From positions 44,509-108,508 of the forward strand of contig JAZOCU010000039.1 of assembly GCA_045596625.1 (NCBI GenBank): a stretch of DNA of 64,000 nt, read 5' to 3'. Positions 57,867 to 64,000 of this stretch are shown in pieces. The first letter of the stretch is position 1. Every line of letters starts with the position of its first letter. Under the pieces are notes generated by a model. That model did not search any database. It was not told where the DNA came from and was given only the letters and a program-made list of their open reading frames with translations. This stretch comes from Firm-04 sp045596625. Lineage in GTDB: Bacteria > Bacillota > Clostridia > Oscillospirales > Ruminococcaceae. Position numbers and translations under genes: made by a program.

Positions 57867-59459
57867 ATGAATCCTGCACAACTGATTCAAAACGGCAACA
57901 CCTCACTTGGCATTGAATTCGGTTCCACTCGTATCAAAGCTGTTCTGATCGAGCAGGAAACCTATACCCCCATCGCCTCCGGCGCTCATGATTGGGAAAA
58001 CCGTCTGGAAAACGGCGTATGGACTTATTCTTTGGAAGATATCCACAAAGGTCTGCAAAGCTGCTTTGCTGCACTTTCAGCGGATGTTCAGGCACGCTAC
58101 GGCGTTCCGCTGGAAACCACCGCTTCTATCGGTATCTCTGCTATGATGCATGGTTATCTGGCGCTGGATCAGAATGATCAGCTGCTGGTACCCTTCCGCA
58201 CATGGCGCAATACCATGACAGAGCAGGCGGCGGCAGCATTGACAAAAGCCTTCCGCTTCAATATCCCACAGAGATGGAGCATTGCTCATCTCTACCAGGC
58301 GATTCTAAAAGAAGAACCGCATCTTCCGCAGCTGCGATTCTTTACGACATTGGCGGGCTATGTGCATTGGCTGCTGACCGGTCAGCGGGTGCTGGGTATC
58401 GGAGATGCCTCCGGTATGTTCCCGATCGATCCGGAAACCAAAGCTTACAACACCACAATGCTGCAGACCTTTTCCGATCTGACTGCGGATTATGAATTTG
58501 ACTGGAAGCTTTCTGACATTCTTCCTGCCATTGCCCCGGCAGGAGAATGTGCAGGAACACTGACTGATCAAGGCGCTCTCCTTCTTGATCCCTCCGGTCG
58601 GTTCAAAGCCGGTATCCCCTTCTGTCCTCCTGAAGGGGATGCCGGAACCGGCATGGTAGCGACTAACAGTATCGCTCCAAAAACCGGAAATGTATCTGCA
58701 GGAACCTCCATTTTCGCAATGGCGGTTCTCGAACATGATCTTCAGAATGTTCATGAAGAGATCGATATTGTAGCAACACCCTGCGGCAATCCGGTCGCAA
58801 TGGTACACTGCAACAACTGCACTACCGAACTGGATGCTTGGGTAAGATTGCTGAACGATACACTACATACCTTCGGACTGGATGTTCCGAAAGCGGCACT
58901 TTATGATACCCTTTATGAGACGGCACGTTCCGGCGCTGATGACTGCGACGGACTGCTTTCCTACAATTATCATTCCGGCGAGCACGTTACCGGATTTACA
59001 GAAGGCAGACCTCTGATGATGCGTACCCCGGATACTGCCTTTACGCTATCCAACCTCATGCGGAGCTTGATCTATTCCTGCATGGCAACCTTAAAGATCG
59101 GAATGGATATTCTTCTCAAAGAGGAACACGTGGTGTTGGATAAGCTGTATGCCCATGGCGGATTGTTCAAATCTCCCATTACCGGACAGCGTTTTCTCGC
59201 TGCGGCACTGGAAACTCCCATTGCTGTCATGGAATCCGCCGGTGAGGGCGGCGCATGGGGCATTGCTTTGCTCGCCTCGTATCTGACTCGCAAAAACAAA
59301 GCCGAATCTCTTGCTGATTTCCTCAATGATCGCGTGTTCAAGCACTTCAAGGGCAGCTGTATGGACCCTGTTGACTCGGATGTTGAAGGCTTTGCAGCAT
59401 ATATGAAGCAATATCGTGCGGGTCTGGCCGTCGAAAAGGCTGCCGTGTCCGTGAAGTAA
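57867..59459 (+). CDS. FGGY-family sugar kinase (probable L-ribulokinase)
   Basis: A 530-aa sugar kinase. It has TSLGIEFGSTRIKAVLI (12-28, phosphate 1 loop), SIGISAMMHGYLALD (about 90-104), PFRTWRN and GTGMVATNSIAPKTGNVSAG (about 255-275, adenosine region). It is not close to E. coli AraB. It sits between the arabinose transporter and araA, where a ribulokinase is required, and resembles the alternative clostridial ribulokinase type (AraK). It would phosphorylate L-ribulose to L-ribulose 5-phosphate; xylulokinase is the main alternative. ATG at 57867 after AAGGAGTG; the upstream in-frame ATG lies inside the permease gene. Confidence 0.85.
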   Translation: MNPAQLIQNGNTSLGIEFGSTRIKAVLIEQETYTPIASGAHDWENRLENGVWTYSLEDIHKGLQSCFAALSADVQARYGVPLETTASIGISAMMHGYLALDQNDQLLVPFRTWRNTMTEQAAAALTKAFRFNIPQRWSIAHLYQAILKEEPHLPQLRFFTTLAGYVHWLLTGQRVLGIGDASGMFPIDPETKAYNTTMLQTFSDLTADYEFDWKLSDILPAIAPAGECAGTLTDQGALLLDPSGRFKAGIPFCPPEGDAGTGMVATNSIAPKTGNVSAGTSIFAMAVLEHDLQNVHEEIDIVATPCGNPVAMVHCNNCTTELDAWVRLLNDTLHTFGLDVPKAALYDTLYETARSGADDCDGLLSYNYHSGEHVTGFTEGRPLMMRTPDTAFTLSNLMRSLIYSCMATLKIGMDILLKEEHVVLDKLYAHGGLFKSPITGQRFLAAALETPIAVMESAGEGGAWGIALLASYLTRKNKAESLADFLNDRVFKHFKGSCMDPVDSDVEGFAAYMKQYRAGLAVEKAAVSVK

Positions 59460-59484
59460 TATGTATATTTTCAAGGAGTGATGT

Positions 59485-60918
59485 ATGATGAAATTCTGGT
59501 TTATCGCAGGCTCTCAGTTCCTCTACGGTGACGAGACGCTGGCTCAGGTTGAGCAGGATGCCAAAAAGATCGTAGAAGGTCTGAATCTTCCTTGGCCTGT
59601 GGAATATAAGATCACCGCTAAGAATGCAACGGAGATCACCAACGTCGTCAAGCAAGCCAATCATGATGATGAGTGTGCAGGTATTATCACCTTCTGCCAC
59701 ACCTTCTCGCCCTCCAAAATGTGGATCAATGGTCTTTGCCTGCTGCAAAAGCCTTGGCTGCATTTCCATACCCAGTTCAACAAGTCGATCCCCAACGAAG
59801 AAATCGATATGGACTATATGAATCTGCATCAGTCTGCACACGGCGATCGTGAGCACGGCTTCATTGGTGCCCGTATGCGGATGCAGCGCAAGATCATTGC
59901 CGGTTACTGGAAGGATGAAGAAACCCAGCGCAGAATCGCAGATTGGCAGCGCACTGCTATCGGCGCACTGTTCAGCAAAAATTTGAAGATCGTTCGTTTC
60001 GGCGACAATATGCGTGAAGTTGCAGTTACCGAAGGCGATAAGGTCGAAGCACAGATCAAGCTTGGCTGGCAGGTCAACACCTTTGCGGTCGGCGATCTGG
60101 TAGAGGAAATGAACGCAGTAACAGATGCACAGATCGATGCTTTGGTGGAAGAATACCGTACCCTGTACGATTTCGATGAAAAAGATATTGATGAGATCCG
60201 CTATCAGGCAAGAGAAGAGATCGCAATCGAGACCATTCTTGTGCGCGAGGGTGCTTCTGCCTTCTCCAACACCTTCCAGGATCTTCACGGCATGAGACAG
60301 CTTCCGGGTCTTGCAACACAGCATCTGATGTCCAAGGGCTATGGCTATGGCGGTGAAGGCGATTGGAAAACTGCCGGTATGACCGCTATCATCAAGGCAA
60401 TGTATCCCAACGGCTCTACTTCCTTCATGGAAGATTATACCTATGATTTTGAAAACGGCTTAATCCTTGGCTCCCATATGCTGGAAGTTTGTCCTTCTGT
60501 GGCACAAAACAAGCCCAAGATCGAGGTACATCCGCTGGGTATCGGCGGCAAAGAGCCGCCTGCACGTCTGGTATTTGAAGGCAAAGCCGGCGATGCCATC
60601 TGCATCTCTCTCATTGATATGGGCGGCAGAATGCGTCTGATCGGTCAGAACGTCATTTGCGTGAAGCCCACGCAGACTATGCCTAATCTGCCTGTTGCAC
60701 GTGTTATGTGGAAGCCCATGCCCAATCTGATTACCGGCTCTGAGTGCTGGATCATTGCAGGCGGTGCTCATCATACGGTTCTTTCCTACGATATCAGTGT
60801 AGAAGCACTTCGTGATTTTGCACGGATCATGGGAATCGAATTTGTCAATATTGATGCCAACACCACACCTGCTGCATTGGAAAAAGAACTGATGCTCGGA
60901 GAAGTAATATGGAGATAA
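59485..60918 (+). CDS. araA: L-arabinose isomerase
   Basis: Converts L-arabinose to L-ribulose with Mn2+. The 477-aa protein has FWFIAGSQFLYGDETL (4-19), ITFCHTFSPSKMWINGL (about 70-86), HFHTQFNKSIP, GDNMREVAVTEGDKVEAQIK (about 173-192), GYGYGGEGDWKTAGM (metal Glu about 290-304) and GGAHHTVLSYD (His near 430). Length normal. AAGGAGTG stands six bases before the ATG; a second in-frame ATG follows at once. It overlaps araD by ten bases. Confidence 0.96.
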   Translation: MMKFWFIAGSQFLYGDETLAQVEQDAKKIVEGLNLPWPVEYKITAKNATEITNVVKQANHDDECAGIITFCHTFSPSKMWINGLCLLQKPWLHFHTQFNKSIPNEEIDMDYMNLHQSAHGDREHGFIGARMRMQRKIIAGYWKDEETQRRIADWQRTAIGALFSKNLKIVRFGDNMREVAVTEGDKVEAQIKLGWQVNTFAVGDLVEEMNAVTDAQIDALVEEYRTLYDFDEKDIDEIRYQAREEIAIETILVREGASAFSNTFQDLHGMRQLPGLATQHLMSKGYGYGGEGDWKTAGMTAIIKAMYPNGSTSFMEDYTYDFENGLILGSHMLEVCPSVAQNKPKIEVHPLGIGGKEPPARLVFEGKAGDAICISLIDMGGRMRLIGQNVICVKPTQTMPNLPVARVMWKPMPNLITGSECWIIAGGAHHTVLSYDISVEALRDFARIMGIEFVNIDANTTPAALEKELMLGEVIWR

Positions 60919-61598
60919 GCAAGCTGAAGCAGCGTGTTCTGGAAGCCAATTTACTGCTTCCGAAATACGGACTGGTTACATTCACATGGGGCAATGTCAG
61001 CGAATTTGACCGTGAAACCGGTTTGATTGCGATCAAGCCCAGCGGTGTCGAATATGACACTATGACCGTTGAGGATATTGTTGTACTGGATCTTGACGGC
61101 AATGTGGTGGAAGGAACACTGAAGCCCTCCAGCGATGCCCCTACCCATCTGGAGCTGTATCGTCAGTTTCGGGATATCGGCGGAATCGTGCATACGCACA
61201 GCCGCTTTGCAACCGTATTTGCACAGGCAAAATGTGGCATCCCTCCCCTCGGGACGACCCATGGCGACTATTTCTACGGTGAGATCCCATGTACCCGTGA
61301 TATGACAACAGCTGAAATTCAAGGCGAATACGAACTGGAGACCGGTAAGGTAATCGTAGAATGCTGTCCGGATTACGCAACGATTCCGGCGGCTTTGGTC
61401 GCCAATCATGCCCCCTTTGTCTGGGGTAAGGATGGCCATGAAGCCGTACATAACTCTGTGGTGCTGGAAGAACTTGCTGCAATGGCATGGCATACGCTGG
61501 CGCTTGCGTCCAACACTCCCAATATGAGCCGCGCGCTCTTGGATAAGCATTATCTCCGAAAGCATGGAGCCAATGCTTATTATGGGCAAAACCATTGA
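60909..61598 (+). CDS. araD: L-ribulose-5-phosphate 4-epimerase
   Basis: Converts L-ribulose 5-phosphate to D-xylulose 5-phosphate, completing the arabinose route into the pentose phosphate pathway. The 229-aa class II aldolase-type protein has TWGNVSEFDRETGLIAIKPS (about 26-45), SSDAPTHLELYR, the zinc His pair in HTHSRFATVFAQA (about 95-107), GTTHGDYF and the C-terminal HYLRKHGANAYYGQ. It begins inside araA and ends the operon at a strong terminator. Confidence 0.96.
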   Translation: MEISKLKQRVLEANLLLPKYGLVTFTWGNVSEFDRETGLIAIKPSGVEYDTMTVEDIVVLDLDGNVVEGTLKPSSDAPTHLELYRQFRDIGGIVHTHSRFATVFAQAKCGIPPLGTTHGDYFYGEIPCTRDMTTAEIQGEYELETGKVIVECCPDYATIPAALVANHAPFVWGKDGHEAVHNSVVLEELAAMAWHTLALASNTPNMSRALLDKHYLRKHGANAYYGQNH

Positions 61599-61629
61599 CA
61601 TTAAGAATTTGCATTCTCCTGTTATAACG

Positions 61630-61676
61630 CAGAACGTCTCGGAAGCTTTTTTCTTCCGAGACGTTCTGTTTTATAT
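61630..61676. terminator. Terminator closing the arabinose operon
   Basis: A perfect 15-bp stem (CAGAACGTCTCGGAA, complement at 61654-61668) with T-rich loop and a TTTTATA tail. Between here and 61792 I see nothing further. Confidence 0.92.
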
Positions 61677-61792
61677 TGTCATTGTAAGTACAGCACTTCT
61701 ATAAAGGGATACAGTCGTACTCTAACATGAATTTTATCGTTCTTTTTTCAGTATTCTCCCTCCGTTCTTCTTTTTTGCTGCATTGGAAGTAT

Positions 61793-63568
61793 TTAGGGAT
61801 TGATTTTCTCGACCAGTTGGCGCTTCATGATGCACAAATCGGAGGCATCCAGCCTGTTATTGAGATCATAATCGGCTTCTGCCCAATCGTAAATCTCAAC
61901 ATCTGTTGCTCCGAGGAGCCACTTCTGTAATGTGACTACATCCGCAACGCTGAATTCACCATCACCGTTGATGTTTCCGGAGACCTTAATCTTGATTCTG
62001 AATATAAGATCCATTGATTCGTTGCTATAATATATAACCTCAGGCTGTTCTTCACAAGTAAATTCAAACAAATCAGCATATTTGTAAAAATGCGCTAATT
62101 CATCGTTTTCAAGAATCATAGGATTGGAATTGACAGTATAAAACGGACCTGTGTACATCCAGCCGCCCGGCACATCCGGATTTTCAATACCAATATTCGT
62201 ACCAAAGCAAAAGTTATGATGCTTGACTACTTCATTCGGTATCAATTCGCCTGTAGCCTTGTCATATAAAAGAATTCTTGTTGCACCGTCCGGAAGAACA
62301 GGCTCCGGATTCGTTTTGCAACTCAGCATGCAGGTCACTTCAATACGATTTGATGTTTCAGATGTAACTTCAAATCCATGAAAATCATAGTAGCCGTCTT
62401 CCGTTCTTATATCAAAAGAATAGCTGCAATGGGGATCATAGGCATTGATTGAATCAATAATGCATGGGTTTGATGAGATGGCGTACAGCTCACTGGTATA
62501 ATCCATCTGAATTGTTTCTTTCACGAAACTGGCATCTTCCGGAATATCGATCAGCTCGCCTGTATCTATATCTATAAATGTGATAATTGTACTGCCTTTT
62601 GAAAGGTCAACAATCTCAGAACAGTTGTTCTTGATCTCATAGCTTCCATCCGTCCAGTCAAAAAGCGGTTCATCAGACCAATGTTTGCCGACTGACCATT
62701 TCACATCGACCAGACCGTCTGCAGTGGGCTGATATACTATTACAGAGAACGAGCTGCCTCCGTCCACAGGCTCCACCAATGAACGCAGGTCAAATCTGTT
62801 GCAGACCGATTCTGTAACCTCTTGGATCGCTCCGCCACCACTTTGCTCCATTTTCAGAGATGCTCCTGTACTTGCGTTCACATCGGCACAATATGCGATA
62901 TAATTGTTATAAACACAGGCACGACCGTTGTTTGTCAAAAATGCATTATATTCAGTTGGACAGTCCGGCAGCCAGCTGTAGAGATCGGTCTGGACAGTGA
63001 AGCCGTCAGGATTCTCAAAAGTGAATTCATCGGTCTTTCTGTATTCATCGCCGATCTTTTCTTTCCATGATACTGTCAGATCATAGCCTTCAAGCACACG
63101 GAACAGCTGTACCTCAAACACATACTGCATTTCGCTTTTCGCATAGGATTCAAAAAAGCTGTAATCATCCGTAGCAATTCCTAATTTGTTGCAGTATTCT
63201 TCATATGCCGTGAGCGCTTCTTCATCGTCCGGGTCGGGCTGTTTTGGAATCTCAAGCTCGTAGATTTTCGGAACATTGCCGGCAGGCGTATTGATGTTTG
63301 TCATACTGCCGGAGACAGTATGATTATAATCGTCTTTTTTGTCCTGGAGCATTGGTCTTACAAGACAGATCACGTTATCTGCCACATAGGATTTTCCATG
63401 CTCATTATAAAACTGCAGGGCATCGACAAAATCCAGCGGTACCCAATCGGGCAATTGACCAAGCACCAAATCGATTACAGGTTGATCGGCAGCCTGCACC
63501 GGCGGCATTGCTACCACAGAAGCAATCATTGCACATACTGTTAAAATGGTTGACAATTTTCGTTTCAT
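61793..63568 (-). CDS. Secreted dockerin protein of unknown function
   Basis: A 591-aa exported protein. It has a signal peptide (1-about 27, ending in PVQAA), then about 500 residues with no domain I recognise. These are rich in aromatic and acidic residues, with two repeats of a similar phrase (STIITFIDIDTGELIDIPED near 332 and TRILLYDKATGELIPNEVV near 435) that look like tandem beta-sandwich modules. A C-terminal type I dockerin follows (about 530-590; GNINGDGEFSVADVVTLQKW and DYDLNNRLDASDLCIMKRQL). It would bind a scaffoldin. The base composition is more AT-rich than the ara genes beside it. Confidence 0.85.
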   Translation of the reverse strand: MKRKLSTILTVCAMIASVVAMPPVQAADQPVIDLVLGQLPDWVPLDFVDALQFYNEHGKSYVADNVICLVRPMLQDKKDDYNHTVSGSMTNINTPAGNVPKIYELEIPKQPDPDDEEALTAYEEYCNKLGIATDDYSFFESYAKSEMQYVFEVQLFRVLEGYDLTVSWKEKIGDEYRKTDEFTFENPDGFTVQTDLYSWLPDCPTEYNAFLTNNGRACVYNNYIAYCADVNASTGASLKMEQSGGGAIQEVTESVCNRFDLRSLVEPVDGGSSFSVIVYQPTADGLVDVKWSVGKHWSDEPLFDWTDGSYEIKNNCSEIVDLSKGSTIITFIDIDTGELIDIPEDASFVKETIQMDYTSELYAISSNPCIIDSINAYDPHCSYSFDIRTEDGYYDFHGFEVTSETSNRIEVTCMLSCKTNPEPVLPDGATRILLYDKATGELIPNEVVKHHNFCFGTNIGIENPDVPGGWMYTGPFYTVNSNPMILENDELAHFYKYADLFEFTCEEQPEVIYYSNESMDLIFRIKIKVSGNINGDGEFSVADVVTLQKWLLGATDVEIYDWAEADYDLNNRLDASDLCIMKRQLVEKINP

Positions 63569-63701
63569 ATCAGTACCTCCGTTCTGTACAGCTGAATTGG
63601 TTTACTTTTTACTATTATATCACATTTGTTTGTAAAATGCAACGAATTATAGTAAGCTTTTCTATTTTTTCCATGATATCGCCTGTGAATGTCGCTCCTT
63701 A

Positions 63702-63914
63702 GTGTTTTTACGCAGCAGTGATGCAGCATTGTTCATGAAATATCTGTTTTATGCATCTGATCGTAGTTTCGATTGTAAAGCGGCTGATTTCAATGATGAC
63801 AACAAATTAGATGCGCGGAATTTGACGGTGATGAAACGGAATTTAATCCATGATAATTATGGTGCTATACTAAAAAAGTGGACAAAAAAGGAAAGACAAG
63901 GTATAATAGAATAA
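63702..63914 (+). pseudogene. Dockerin remnant abutting an IS element
   Basis: The frame reads SSDAALFMKYLFYASDRSFD, then AADFNDDNKLDARNLTVMKR: the first helix and complete second repeat of a type I dockerin. The first calcium loop and everything upstream are missing or frameshifted, there is no ribosome binding site, and the frame runs on into the IS-like left end at about 63863. This is the 3' relic of a lost cellulosomal gene. Confidence 0.65.
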
Positions 63915-64000
63915 AACACCTGGAGGAAAAAAGAAATGCCAAGAAAGAAAAACACTCGTTACACGGAAGAATTCAAGAAAACCATCGTAAACCTGCACCA
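63863..64000 (+). mobile_element. Left end of an IS3-family-like element (truncated by the window)
   Basis: A terminal-repeat-like sequence begins with TG at 63863 and contains AAAAAAGTGGACAAAAAAGG. A promoter uses TGGACA (63879-63884), 17 bases, TATAAT (63902-63907), and then comes the start of an orfA-type transposase. The right end is outside the window. Confidence 0.65.
63936..64000 (+). CDS. IS3-type transposase OrfA, N terminus only
   Basis: The first 21 residues read MPRKKNTRYTEEFKKTIVNL, then H: the usual start of IS3/IS150 OrfA, whose helix-turn-helix binds the element ends. TGGAGG precedes the ATG by about nine bases. The rest, and the expected frameshift to OrfB, are beyond the window. 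Confidence 0.75.
   Translation, partial: MPRKKNTRYTEEFKKTIVNLH

Noticed and set aside
1..64000. CRISPR array, rRNA operon, prophage or integrase
   Set aside because: No regularly spaced repeats, no rRNA sequence and no phage or recombinase genes were seen on either strand.

Overview
The window reads as the chromosome of an anaerobic, low-to-mid GC Gram-positive gut or rumen bacterium of the Ruminococcus type. The evidence is three intact dockerin-bearing secreted proteins plus a dockerin remnant (2212-3570, 47787-48719, 61793-63568, 63702-63914), plant-polysaccharide enzymes (GH16, GH5, GH51), a one-piece pyruvate:ferredoxin oxidoreductase, strong AAGGAGG-type ribosome binding sites, and promoters close to TTGACA-17-TATAAT, often with an extended TGCTATAAT -10. 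The genus is inferred from gene content only. There is no rRNA, no CRISPR array and no prophage; the only mobile element is the start of an IS3-type element at the right edge.

Layout. 1-4.5 kb: the tail of asnB, an aspartate carbamoyltransferase carrying a PyrI-like zinc tail, acpP, a dockerin protein with an embedded zinc-ribbon-like motif, and a small membrane protein/HTH pair. 4.5-18 kb: nifJ, a short Fur-box transcription unit without a gene, two membrane proteins, a MATE transporter, an EF-G-like GTPase, a PHP-family protein that has lost its metal ligands, and the parA-parB-guaB operon. 18-28.7 kb: tRNA-Leu(CAA), a 50-aa membrane peptide, radA, then a Phe/Tyr-rich leader peptide with a terminator followed by eight aromatic amino acid genes (aroF-tyrA-aroB-aroA-aroC-pheA-aroEK-aroQ). 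These eight cover every shikimate step from DAHP synthesis to chorismate plus both prephenate branches. 28.7-40 kb, minus strand: a GT-C type membrane protein, GH51 arabinofuranosidase, mreB, and a glycogen/maltodextrin operon (glgP, GH13, a MurL-like protein, galE). 40-50.9 kb: an unassigned structured RNA candidate, an AraC regulator, a LacI-type sensor fused to GGDEF, a patatin, the feoA-feoA-feoB-Cys-rich iron operon with repeated operators, and a beta-glucan locus (AraC regulator, GH16 with N-terminal dockerin, GH5). 51-61.6 kb: an arabinose regulon (araR, AraC-type regulator, sugar ABC transporter, FGGY kinase, araA, araD). 61.7-64 kb: a dockerin protein, a dockerin remnant and an IS3-type left end.

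How it fits together. Extracellular dockerin enzymes would release glucans and arabinoxylan oligomers. The ABC system plus araA/kinase/araD takes pentose to xylulose 5-phosphate. Intracellular GH5, GH51, GH13 and GlgP finish oligosaccharides and reserves. NifJ handles pyruvate oxidation with ferredoxin.

The most unusual signals are regulatory and lie outside the proteins: the aromatic-operon leader (20106-20430), the Fur-box/terminator unit (8311-8460), the hairpin-rich RNA candidate (40122-40336) and the repeated GTTAG/CTAAC operators around feo. None of these can be confirmed without folding, homology search or transcript data.
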